Shown one piece after another: positions 24,501-34,887 of a stretch of 64,000 nt of DNA (its first letter is position 1; every line of letters begins with the position of its first letter). A program made the position numbers and the translations under genes. Below the pieces are notes generated by a model that was not told the DNA's origin, did not search any database, and saw only the letters and a program-made list of their open reading frames with translations. Source of the DNA: Diaporthe sp. PMI_573 (Eukaryota; Ascomycota; Sordariomycetes; Diaporthales; Diaporthaceae); contig JAJTUP010000005.1 of assembly GCA_021399435.1 (NCBI GenBank), forward strand, positions 558,001-622,000, given 5' to 3'.

Positions 24501-26287
24501 TCCACGTCTTGGGGGTCGTGGCCCCGGGTCCGTGGGGACGAGGTTCGCTGGCGGCAGAAGGGCGGTGTTTGGTATCTTTTGCCATCACGTCCTGTCCTGT
24601 CCTGCGGTGTCTGTCAAGGGGTCATCTTGGATGTCGGTGTGCGATGCTGGTTGCTGGCGTGGACAGGACGGAGCATCGTCGCATGGACAGTGGGTGGTGC
24701 ACCTGGTCAACGACAGGCACCTAGTAAATGTAACATGCATCAACTAGATAGGCTGTCTAAGTGAGAGCATGACAGACAGGAAAGATAGTTCGTAGCTCTG
24801 TCAGGGTATGACGGAGCCTCAATATATTCCGGAGCATCGACAGACGGCAGCGTCGGCGGTGCGGGAGCTGAATACGCAGGAGCAAGTCCCGGCCAACCCG
24901 ATATCAAACCTCCTGAACAATAATAAGATGGGAGGATGCAAGGGGGGCAACCGCCAATCTAAGAGTCCTCTCCGCAATCCCGTATTGGATGTCGTGCTCG
25001 GAGCGGTAGGGCCTGGATGGCGGACGGTGGCAGCAAGTGGATGGGCGGACGCGGACAAGCTTGAGTGGCATCTGCCCCCCAGAATCCCAGATCGCTGTTC
25101 CGGCTCAGCATTCCGACTTCCCATTTGGGTGGTGCGGCTCCCAAACGGGCAGGGCTCCGTTTGCGGTCGAAATTGGAAACGGCCAAGTCCTTGTGCGTGC
25201 TGTGTGTGTGACAGCTACTGTATTAACTAACTAACAGTTGCCATGCCTGCTTGCTAAATACGGAGCACGACGGAAGTACGGAGTATGCTCATTCATTGTT
25301 TGGCCCGGCTCGATTCGAGTCGGATTGCGCACGATGATTAAGAAATGCCAGATCTTGGGTGGGATCGATCATAGTGACAGGCTACTAGAGATTAAGCTTG
25401 GGGCCCGCCAGCGCGTTGGTTGACTCAGTAGCCATTTCTGACCCGAGCCCGTCAGCCCATCAAGTGTCTGTGCCTGCGTGCCCGGGTCGGTGTTCAGTCT
25501 GTGTCCCTCTGCCCTCGTTTCGCGTCCGTGTGTGATGTGTCGCACTCTATTGGCCACCACCAACAAAATAGGCGCAGCATTGATTCATTGATCTCGCCTT
25601 TGGTCGGCATCTATCTAGTGCTGCACTTGTCACTGAGTCTTGTCCTACTATGCACCAAGCTACCGTATCGTGCGTATGTTGCGTATAGGCTACGAGTCCT
25701 GTCTCCGTCGATAAACTGGGTCATCTGCCCAGCTGCATCGTCCTTCCTTGTCCGTGATCCATAAATTGCTGCTTCCCCTGCATTTGGGGGGGCCAAACCC
25801 ACGCCTTGCCTCTTTGATCCACACCTCCCGATCCATCTTCCGCCCCTCAGGGTCCATCCACCAACCATACGCCAGTGTCGCACCTCCCTGCACATCAGCC
25901 GAGTCTCACCCGGGGAAGGTGACGACCCACAATTCCTGAGGATGAATGCCTCAGGCAGGTTCCTTCCCCCAGCCGGCGCGGGCCAAGCCCCAGGTCTCCC
26001 TTGGCCAGGGGCTTTGAAGGCCGCCCGGCTTGGGATAAAAAAGGCCACGTTGCCCCAACCTATTCAGAGGTAAGCACAGCCCAGCACAACCACGCTTGCC
26101 TCAGTAATCCGCCCAGGCAACAGCCAAAAACGCCAGTCGTTCTTTCTTTCCTTACTTGTTTTCCCCATACGTTATTATTATCTGCCTAGCATTGTTGCAA
26201 TCTGTCATTTCGAGAACGAGAACCAGAGCAGGAGAGAAGAAGCCACATCACACATCTTCACCTGTCACCAACCAAATCCCCACAATT
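21547..26287. other. 4.7-kb gene-poor region upstream of hacA
   Basis: Many overlapping GC-rich open frames occur at 22.7-25.7 kb on both strands. None shows a domain, consistent splice signals or one-strand dominance, so none is called. The right part probably contains the hacA promoter and a long 5' leader. Short pyrimidine-rich tracts (for example 26130-26165) fit a fungal transcription start region. Confidence 0.5.
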
Positions 26288-26302
26288 ATGCTGAATCCTT
26301 AG
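26288..26302 (+). promoter_or_regulatory. Short upstream ORF in the hacA leader
   Basis: ATG CTG AAT CCT TAG, a four-codon uORF 280 bases before the hacA start and in the same frame. The frame is then open without an ATG until the hacA start. Translational control of the leader is known for fungal HAC1/hacA genes; that this uORF acts in it is inference. Confidence 0.35.
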
Positions 26303-26581
26303 TTGAGACTCTCCAGCATCTCTCCTTACCCATCGAATCTGTGTAATTGTCCACCCGCAACTTCCACTCACCAACCATACTGCCGACTGTCTGGAGCATC
26401 AAACCCGCATCTCCACTATCAGCACCATCAACAGACGCAGAACATCGGACAATTCCAGTACCGCGAATCATACGCAGGATACCACCAGCCTTACCCCTAC
26501 GGCTACAACCTGCACGCCCAGAACCTCCAGTTTGGGCAGTTCCCGTACTTTCAACCACGCACACAGATCTCCAACCACATC

Positions 26582-27910
26582 ATGGAGGCCACACCAACGC
26601 CCTCGCCCCTCGTCAAGGACGAGCCCATGACCGAGTCTTACCAAAGCCTCTTCGCGGGCGAGGCATCAACACCAGAGACCATGGACCCGTCAGCACTCTT
26701 CTCGACCCCAGAGCCTGCGGACTGTTTTTCGCCTAGAGACTTCGAGACTCCAGGGCCTGATGACGAAAACACAGAAGAGTCATCCGACAAGAAGCCCACA
26801 AAAAAGAGGAAGTCGTGGGGTCAAGTGCTCCCAGAGCCAAAGACTAACCTGCCTCCAAGGTAAGGCCCAACCGTTTGGTAACCCAACTGCGGGTCCCCCA
26901 GTACTGACGGCTTGCAGGAAGCGGGCCAAGACTGATGACGAGAAGGAGCAGCGACGCGTAGAGCGCGTGCTCCGAAACCGCCGGGCAGCCCAGTCCTCCA
27001 GGGAGCGAAAGCGACAGGAGACTGAGGCCCTGGCACAAAAGAACAAGGACCTCGAGGCTGCCGTACTGGAGCTTCAGAGGGCCAACGCCATGTTGCAGCA
27101 GGAGCTGAAGAAGGTCAGGCCTGACCTGGGCGGCGCGGCTGCATCAACAAGCAGCAACTCCATGACCCTGTCGCAGCCCCTCTTCCCCTCCCACGAGATG
27201 AACGGCCTCCTCCAGCCCTCCCAGGCCAGTATGGACCTGATCGAGGAGCTGGTCAACAAGTCCAACCAGACGCCAAAGACCGTCAACCCGGCCTCCATCT
27301 CGCCCGCCCTCACCCCCGTCCCCGAGGAGCCCGAATTCGAGCCCGCCTCCGAAGAGCTGAACACAGCTGCTCCGCGCGCTGCCGAGGCCTCCCAGACTGA
27401 CAACTCCACCCCGATGACACAATATCCAGCAGCGGTATTGTGTAATGACCTGCAGTGTCTTCGGTTGGTGGAGATGTCTCCCTCTGGTCAGGCTTCGACG
27501 CAGTCGCTGCATCCAGCGCTGCTCATGCTCCAGCAACTCCTGTTGGTGGCGTACAGCTCTTCGACAACGCTCCTCTCCCTGTGGGAGACGCGTCCGTTGG
27601 CGATGATCTCAATGTCTATGAGAGCCTCCTCGCCTCTTCCCCCAACGCAAGCGATCTTGACCTCGATCATTTCTCTGGTGACCAACTCCATTTCGATACC
27701 GCCTTTGGCGTCAACCAAGACTTCGACGTCGAGCAGTGGCTCGAGTCCAACCCATTCGAAAACGGCGACGGCGCACTCGACAACCAGCAGCAGCTCCCGC
27801 TCCAAGACCCTGCGGCTCCGAACCCTGCGCAAGATTCTAACCTGCAACCGACAGCTGGCGCGTCCACTTCAGGATGCGACGCTCGAGGCATTGCGGTTGA
27901 GTCTCACTAG
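26582..27910 (+). CDS. hacA: HacA/Hac1 bZIP transcription factor of the unfolded-protein response (spliced form)
   Basis: Exon 1 is 26582-26859 and exon 2 starts at 26918 (ordinary intron GTAAGG...GCAG). Removal of a second, non-GT-AG intron at 27430-27452 gives 415 aa. The basic region starts at about residue 94 (KRAKTDDEKEQRR) and contains NRRAAQSSRERKR, the bZIP N-x7-R signature, followed by leucine-zipper heptads. The KKRKSWGQVLPEPKTNLPPR segment just upstream is diagnostic of HacA orthologues. The spliced C-terminus (from residue 264) is acidic and aromatic (FDVEQWLESNPFENG) and ends GIAVESH, the expected activation domain. It acts in the nucleus to induce ER chaperones, foldases and ERAD genes. 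Regulation is by Ire1 cleavage of the 23-nt intron plus the long leader. Confidence 0.93.
27430..27452 (+). promoter_or_regulatory. Ire1-type unconventional intron of hacA (23 nt)
   Basis: The 5' site sits in a 7-nt loop CAGCAGC (27427-27433). It is closed by a 10-bp stem pairing 27417-27426 with 27434-27443 (one G-U pair), and cleavage is expected after CAG at 27429. The 3' site sits in a loop CTGCAGT (27450-27456) closed by a GAC/GTC stem, with cleavage after CTG at 27452. Both loops fit the Ire1 consensus CNG|CNGN. Removing 23 nt shifts the frame into the conserved acidic C-terminus, which is the functional proof expected of a hacA intron. Confidence 0.92.
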
Positions 27911-28241
27911 GGCACGCGGTTCCCAACGGGTCACCGAGCACGAGTCTGCCAGCGGGTTGTCGTCTCTGCCATCGCCGGAGCGTCTCATCGCTCTCTTGTG
28001 GGCGATTCGCACCACGGTCAGGGGTATCGAGATCAAAGACCAGATCAAACAGAGGGGAGGACAGCAATCAAAGGGACTCGTGGGGGGACCCCGGAACAAC
28101 AACGCGTCGACCACTAGTAGAACTACTATTTTGTTTTCCAAGTCTGACAAGTTAGCCGGGAGTAAAAGGAAACGGGTTGGTGGAGGTGGTTCCATCAAGG
28201 ATGGCGTTCAGGGCAGGAGGTTCCGTGACCGGGCGGCCTAG
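27453..28241 (+). other. Alternative C-terminus of unspliced hacA (dual-frame coding)
   Basis: Without Ire1 splicing the upstream frame stays open through the 23-nt intron and on to a TAG at 28239-28241, giving a predicted 533-aa protein whose last 270 residues differ. This tail is Ser/Thr/Leu/Arg-rich and ends in a basic stretch with KRKR and RRFRDRAA. For 27453-27910 the same DNA is open in two frames. A longer uninduced HacA form is known in Aspergillus; whether this tail is translated here is not shown. Confidence 0.6.
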
Positions 28242-29536
28242 CTTTTGCTGAATGCGTTGATTTTGATATTGAAGTCGAAATCTTCAAATAGGAATGAAAT
28301 ACATCCTACACACATGACTGTTCCAGACTCGCTGCATTTGTCTTCCTCGTGACTGCTCTGTGACATGTAAAACTTCCCTTGCCCACCTAACCTTCTGAAG
28401 ATGCACGGGCTAATTTTCCAATTTCATGCAAGTTGGTTGACCTGGGTAACCGGCCTCGACTCGGGATTCTTGTGCACAACCTCAGCAGTTCACATACCAA
28501 CACCATCAAGAGCGCGTCAGCTTACGTGCGGCCCCAGCACCCCTCCTCGGCTGGCCGCCGTATCTCACGTAACCCCTTAGCTTGGCCGGCCCATCGTTGA
28601 TGGTGCCATCCATCCATCCTTTGATTGTTGGGTTCGTCAGATATCGGAAGCAACCGAGTTCCCTTGGGTGTGATCCTTTGGGGGGTGGTGTGAGTAATGG
28701 GTAGGGTCGATGTGCTGGGTTATTACTGTACGTCGCGGGATGGTGTGTTTTGTGCGACCGGGAGTCGTATGGATGCGCCTGTTATCCAGCTGGTCGGACC
28801 CAGATACCTACCTACCTGCATCTGGCTCCTCATATTCAGGCTCGGTGGAGTTGCTCATCGGAATGTGGGTAAATGCCTGGCAAAACCTTGGGCTTTCACG
28901 AGTGAGGCTTGCGTGGAAGTGGTGATTACCATTTCTGCGCGCAGCAGGGTTTTGGTTTGTGATCCATTCCTGTCTCTGTCACTGTGGTTTCGTGACCTAT
29001 CTATCAATCGCCCTACTATACACACAAGACAAAGAAGATGAAGAGGGTAAATATGTATGCCCATGCCGTCTCTCGGCTTGCTTGTGCGCTGTTGTTCCAT
29101 CCCCAGGGTATAAATTATCGTCTTCGCCCATCTGTATCCACCGAGTCCCGAGCTCACTGATGCCATCAGTCGACATGAACCAACTCTTCGCAATATGCGT
29201 CGTCTTGTAGCGAGTGAGCGAGCCCTTTCATGACCATAACGAGACCGGACGCCTCCCGTCTACTGCTGCTGATCGGAATAGACACCCCAAGTAGGACGCC
29301 CGTGTGCTGTTGCCGTCAAGCAAACACGGCACCGGCGTCAGTGTTTCGTGTATCCCTTCGTCAGCAGGGGCTAAATTAAGAAGACCCCGTAGACATGGGT
29401 TTTCAATATATCTCCCCGCCCCTTGCGCCGTCTCTAATTCCCCTTCCTGGACAGCCCACCCCAGTAGGACCCAGATTTGGAACCACCCACCCGTTGTGCA
29501 CACGAAACGATATCAGTGACGCACAAACCTGCCCCA
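28242..29536. other. Intergenic region between hacA and PEX16, no gene seen
   Basis: Presumed 3' flanks of the two convergent genes. No frame with protein-like content or splice partners. Confidence 0.5.
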
Positions 29537-31010
29537 TCACGAATCACTCGTGCTGAAGTAGTAGTTCTCCCACAGGTACTCGTAGTCCTCCAGTATCGTG
29601 CCCACGAACCCGGGCACCCGCCGCCGCACCCCGCCGACCACGCCCTTGACCACGTTCTCGTACGCCGCGCCGCGCATGAGCCACCACCACATCGCGCGGC
29701 CCCTGCGCGTCCACTCCTCCCTCTCGAGCGCCGTGCCACCAGCAGCGGCAGCGGACCCCCTCATCCCGTTCCCGCCGCCTTCGCGCGCCCGCGCAGCGAG
29801 CTGCCGCGCCGCGACCTGCACGCTCAGGCCGACCAGCCATGGCGCCCACGAGGTCCGGCGGCGGGCCGGGTCAGTCCTCGCGAGGGCGAGGGCGTAGATC
29901 AAGGGTGCTAGGATGTGCAGCACCTCGGCCGTGTGCGCCGACCCGGCCAGGCTGTGCAGGAGCTTCGTCGCGGGCTTGATGTCGTCGGCCGTCAGGACGC
30001 GGCTTAGGAGGTAGGTTGAGATGTCGCCCTTTGCGGGGAGGGAGGGGAGGGTTAGGCCTGTCCGGGGCATCGACCACTCCTTTTGTGGGTTGGTCGGGTT
30101 CGGTGGTGTTGGCGAGGTGTGGCCGTTTAGTTTGTGGAGGGTTCCGTTGCCGTTGCCGTTCATGTGTCCATTGCCATTGCCGTTCGTGCCGTCGTGCTTG
30201 ACGACGGCACCGTCCTCCCCGGCCGCAGAGCCGTTCGCGTGCCCATTCTCCCCAGCATGCCCTGACTCCCCCTCGCCCATGAGCTCGGCCAATGCCTTGC
30301 CGTCGTCCGCCGCCTCCTCCTCCTCCTCGTCGCCAGGATCAGGCACCTTCTCCCGCTCTGGCAGGACAGGCGTGACGAGGGGCCTGCTCCGCGTGATCCT
30401 GAGGAGGAGCAGCCGGCAGAACGCCTTGGCGGCCTCGATGATCACGACGACGCGCCACCGGACCGCCTCCCCGCGGCGCTTGGCCCACATCTCGAGCAGC
30501 AGCTCCGTGTATTGGACCATCTGCAGGACGATGGCGACGCGCCGGTACAGCGCCGACTTTGCGGTCCAGAAGCGGGTGTAGCGGGCGTGGAGGGACTTGC
30601 TCAGCGTGGTCGGGAACTTTGCTGCTGCTGAGGAGGTCGAGGGGGAGGGCGAGAGGGTCGCGCGGAAGAGGAGGAGGTCATGGTAGAGCGAGAGGAGTTG
30701 TACGGATGAGTGGATGGATTCTGTTGCTAGTTCGGCGTCGCGGAAGCGGCCTGCGAGTCGTGGGTGTGAGCACGAGACACGAACGGGGCGAGAGATGATC
30801 AGATGTGCAAAGATAAGGTATATCCGTACCTGGTATTATATACGTCAGGGAGCGCAGTGCAGACTCCAGCTGCGAGACTTGGCTCGCGTTCTTGGTGACA
30901 AAGTCATCGTACATGGCCAGCCATTTCGGCGGCAGCGCGAGGGTGTTGCGCAGGTTGGCCAGGGGAGGCGACCACTTGGTCTTGGTGTGTGCATCTGCCG
31001 GTGTCGACAT
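29537..31010 (-). CDS. PEX16: Peroxisomal membrane biogenesis protein PEX16
   Basis: Two exons, 31010-30830 and 30750-29537, close in phase to 464 aa; the intron donor is GTACGG. The N-terminal exon reads LALPPKWLAMYDDFVTKNASQVSQLESALRSLTYIIPG and exon 2 opens GRFRDAELATESIHSSVQLLSLYHD, which together are the classical Pex16 N-terminus. MVQYTELLLEMWAKRR follows, then a low-complexity acidic/Asn-Gly insert. The conserved tail has the WLVGLSVQVAARQL helix and FVGTILEDYEYLWENYYFSTS. Pex16 helps insert peroxisomal membrane proteins and, in filamentous fungi, affects Woronin bodies and peroxisome proliferation. The Asn-Gly repeat tract (HMNGNGNG) is a likely length-variable linker. The quoted stretches are discontinuous conserved blocks. 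Confidence 0.93.
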
Positions 31011-32685
31011 GACGGGCAGATGTGAATCAAGTCATGAAGAACGGCGAAGCGAGTTTGAGTATTTTGGAGAAGTATGGGGGCGTCGTTGTCAGTCGGTCAG
31101 GGCATCAATCAATCGCCCTCAAGGTTGAGGAGAGGATTGATTGAAGACGATGTCGTCAGTTGGAACGCGAGATAGCGCTGGGCTGTGGCTGGACCACTCA
31201 GTTGGCGCCCGTGGTCGTGCCTCGGCTCCACGGTTGGCGGGACTTTACCGGTGCCGTTAACGTGCCTCCACCTGCCTCGGGCGAAGGCCTGTTAGTTGCC
31301 ACTCACATGCCGACGCCAGCCTCAAATCCAGAGCCCACAGTACCATGTCGAACATGTCTTTTGTCACTTTCGTTTCCAGAATTTTTTATTATAATGAGTT
31401 GGTCTTCTCCATGGTTAGTTTGCACAGCCATGTCTGTTCTTCCTGGTCCAAGTAAAAAATGGGAAGGTAAACAAGATTTGGCTCCAAACCGTCAGGACTG
31501 CCCAGACCAAATTGCGACCACAACGGCAGCAATGGCAATGGGATCCGTGTATCTCGTACCCAAATTCTTGATGACGAAATTGCCGGTGTTGGGACGCAGA
31601 CATGCAGCAAAGAAAAATTTCCCATTATCTTCCCACGGATTATTCCAAAACAGGTGGTGAGTTGGGACTGTGGATCCCAGCATTAGCCCATCGGCCTTCC
31701 CCGGGGAATACTGAAGACAACGAACTCCATTTCACTGCATAGTCAGTGGTCATTCCGCTATAAAATGCTTCAAATATAGAGTGAATATGCATCTCAAGTG
31801 CCGAGAGATGATGGCACCTTGGTGTAGCCTCATTCATGTCGTGTAAGACAGGGTACTACCATACATGTAGATCTTCCCTCGCACACCGTCACACCAGTAT
31901 CAGTGCTTGTTCCTTTTGGATGCTGTCAGGGGCTTTCCCAAGTTGCTTCCAAGCACTGCGACTCCGACGAATGAATTCCAACTGTTGGCGTTGGGGGTTC
32001 TCCTCGCCGTCATTCTCTGAGGAGGCAACCAACGGGTACTCTCACGATGCGGCGCTCGAAGTGGTGTACATCACAGGTGGACGGCACCCAGGTTGGCCGA
32101 GAAGCCACACCAAGACAGAATCAATAAGCGAACATTAAATTTGCTTTTATTATCGTAGAACATGCGCAGCATGCCCTGTCCTGACCGGGGACCATTGGGC
32201 ACAACACTGAAAGTGCCCGCGCCCTCATGATCGGCCCCGTCGAATAAAACACTCCAAGCTGCCATTTCCCCTGCTGTTAAATAGAAAGAACGATGTTTTT
32301 CGTAATGTCATCAAAAAAGATCGCTTGGGTATTGTTGATATCATATGTCCCTGTGGCCAGTGCCACCTCCCACTTCTCCTCCCGTCGTACCTGAACAGGC
32401 AGCCCTCTGTAAATACATTCCAGCTCCTGCAAACAATTAGCCCTTCAAAGGGAACTTCGTCGAATTTCAACCCTCGCATCATTCGATTATCGTTAGTATC
32501 GCAACAGCTCCAAAAAGCTTCGTCCCCGCTAATGCTCATTTTCGACTTGCAGAACGCCGACATCTCCGGACTGTCAGTTGTTGCTCCAGCCCTGCCAAAT
32601 TTCATACTTGATTCCCCCGTCCCTGGCATTTTAAGACCCAGACGTAAGGGCCTGTGTGCAGCGTCAACCGAAAGAGAGAGGGCAC
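31011..32685. other. Intergenic region, no gene seen
   Basis: 1.7 kb between the PEX16 start and the 3' end of the acidic-protein gene. No supportable gene on either strand. The left part is presumably the PEX16 promoter. Confidence 0.5.
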
Positions 32686-33798
32686 TCATACGGTCGTTCG
32701 AGGTTTGAAATCATCATCCACATCCAGCTGCGCGTCCGAGATCAGGGGCTCTGATGGTCCGTCGAAGACCTCAGGCTTGGGCTTGAACTCGTCGCTCACA
32801 TCAAGCTGCACGTCGTCGATCAGGGGTTCCCGGCCAGTAACGGACGCCTCGCTGACGGTCGGGGCCTTGCTGGAGATGGTCTGGTCGTCCCGCACGATGT
32901 CCTCGCTGATCCGTGCGGCCTCAGCGGGGGGCGGCGCCTGGGCAGCACCGAGCTCCGGCTCCCTGTTCGGTATCATCTCGAACGGGGTCTCGAACGGGGT
33001 CTCGAATGGCGTCTCGAAGGGCGTCTCGAAGGCCGTTGGGAGCTCCTGAACGGGCGTGGCGTCTTCATCCTCGACCTCCTCCTCGGCCTCAGCCTCCTCA
33101 GCAATTGGTTCAGAAACATCTGACTCGACGCCCGCTTCAGAGCTCTCCTCGGCCTTGGGGGTGCCTGGAGCCTCCTCGGGTGCATCCATGCTGGCTGGTT
33201 CCGTGGTGCTGGCTGCCGCGAGCGATCCCCAGCCAGGGCCGCCCTTCTCCACGAAGGAGTTGATGATCGGCGACTCGAGGATGACAGCGCCCGAGTCGCG
33301 GGTGTTGTTGTGAGTGGGGAACTGGTCAATCAGGGCGCTCCGCTCAGACGAAGTAGGCGAGTCCTCATCGTTGTGGCGCTGGATGGGGTACTGTTCCGGC
33401 AGGACCGAGGCCCGGCGCAGCTCGTCCTCAGCTTCAGTCTCGTCATCATCCCCGACAGCGTCCGTACCGTCCACGACGTCGTCAGCTGCGGGGATCTGTG
33501 CAGCAGCAGCAGTGGGCTCAGCTGCAGCCGCGCTGAGGTGGGCCCCGCTCGTCTCGGCGGCCGGTGCAGGTGCGGGCGCCCGGGTTGGAGGCGAGTCGGG
33601 GTGCACGGGCACAAACTCGGCGGGCCGCCCGTAGATACTATTGGTGACGGGGAGCCTGATCTCCGTGGTCTCGACGATGCCCTTCTCGTGGAGGTGCCCG
33701 TCTTCCTTGGCGAGGTCCGGGTTCAGTCGCGGGTTCATAGACCACGGCCGTGGGTGGCGGCGCAGAGGGCGGACGCCGCCCCTGAAGAAGGGACTCAT
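32686..33798 (-). CDS. Acidic, disordered 370-aa protein with internal repeats
   Basis: An uninterrupted frame from ATG at 33798. The frame is open further upstream but holds no better start. The N-terminus is basic (MSPFFRGGVRPLRRHPRPW) and could be a mitochondrial or other targeting segment; the next ~60 residues (HEKGIVETTEIRLPVTNSIYGRPAEF) look conserved. The rest is Ala/Glu/Pro/Ser-rich and probably unstructured. It contains four to five ETPF units from a 12-bp tandem repeat. The C-terminus carries two near-copies of EPLI.D.QLDV.D.FKP about 30 residues apart. No known domain; function unknown. Codon usage matches the neighbouring genes. Confidence 0.65.
   Translation of the reverse strand: MSPFFRGGVRPLRRHPRPWSMNPRLNPDLAKEDGHLHEKGIVETTEIRLPVTNSIYGRPAEFVPVHPDSPPTRAPAPAPAAETSGAHLSAAAAEPTAAAAQIPAADDVVDGTDAVGDDDETEAEDELRRASVLPEQYPIQRHNDEDSPTSSERSALIDQFPTHNNTRDSGAVILESPIINSFVEKGGPGWGSLAAASTTEPASMDAPEEAPGTPKAEESSEAGVESDVSEPIAEEAEAEEEVEDEDATPVQELPTAFETPFETPFETPFETPFEMIPNREPELGAAQAPPPAEAARISEDIVRDDQTISSKAPTVSEASVTGREPLIDDVQLDVSDEFKPKPEVFDGPSEPLISDAQLDVDDDFKPRTTV
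32977..33036 (-). repeat. 12-bp tandem repeat (five units) inside the acidic-protein gene
   Basis: Five 12-bp units on the plus strand (CTCGAACGGGGT and variants) encode ETPF units on the minus strand. The first two units are identical and the others differ by 1-3 bases, a sign of recent slippage. Length polymorphism between strains is likely. Confidence 0.85.
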
Positions 33799-34887
33799 TG
33801 CTGTGCTTGGGTGGCCAGAGAGGTCGCAATTGCAACGTGGGGTTGCGGGTCTAAGCTTCTGGGCGCTGTGGGATTGAACGGGTCTGTGTCTCTCCAGACG
33901 GCACGAGCGCTCAGACGTGGTGTCACCCGCTGCTTTGGGTTGAAAGAACGACTGATTGATCGATTGACGAGCTCGTGGTGTGAGTGAGGTGTGTGTGATG
34001 GCTGGGTCTGAGAACCGGGATCGAAGATGAGCCTCACCCAGCAATCAGCTAACTACCAACCCGGCTTAGGTGTTGGATTTATCAGTGAGGAGCTGCAATC
34101 CTGCTGAGGAACAGGATGCAGTTGCGGGGGCCTGGCTGGCACCTTCCGGTTCTCAGTTACCGGTTTGAGGCAGTAGGGGCCACATGAGCTGGGCGGGAAA
34201 AGCCCCTAATGCAGGCCGAGCAAGGTTCGTGGAGCATTTGTACCATGTACACGCGGTGCGGTAGCATTGTGGTTGGAGATCTTTGTACCCCATCCCCAGC
34301 CTCCCGATCCCTCGGCAGGTACGTAGAGGCGACCGGCTGGCGGGAAGTAAGGAAGAGATTGGATGATGAGCTTGGGAGGGAACCCGAATTGCAACCTCGG
34401 AAGGGCACAGACAGGAAGCGGCTAGTCTATCCGACGGTGATGCTTCATTTACTTCATACGCCTCACTCACTTCGTGCACCACATTCAATTCACTTCCTCT
34501 TGTCCTCTCGGCTTCGCTGCTACCGTGTTGATCAGTTGTATTTCCAGCTATGGTTGGTTGTGTGATTGATTGATTGGTTCTGGCCCATGTGAACGCCCTC
34601 AGATGGCGTGGCCAGGCAGTCTCGATACTGCCTCCATTTCAAGATCCACAGACGGAAGGTTATTATGAAGCCAACGTTATCTCCCGCTCCCGCTGTTTGT
34701 TACATAGACAAAACGCCATTTCCCTCACATGCATCATCGCTCTCCAGGAGAATGGGTATCGTTTCAACAGTTGACACAAAGCAAAAATCATGACACTCTC
34801 TCCGAAAATGTGCTGTCCCCGCGCCTGGATGTTCCAGGCTGTATTCAAAGCAGACGCCTGCAACACCTTCAAATCCAACCCGGCGAA
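33799..34887. other. Intergenic region, no gene seen
   Basis: Promoter of the acidic-protein gene and 3' flank of the membrane-protein gene. Short overlapping frames on both strands carry no recognisable content. Confidence 0.5.

Noticed and set aside
22668..25740. Many overlapping open frames in GC-rich DNA
   Set aside because: Similar lengths on all six frames, no domains, no consistent exon structure; expected from low stop-codon density at high GC.
29434..30798. Long plus-strand frames opposite PEX16
   Set aside because: Antisense shadows in a high-GC gene; the minus strand has clear Pex16 motifs and a phased intron.
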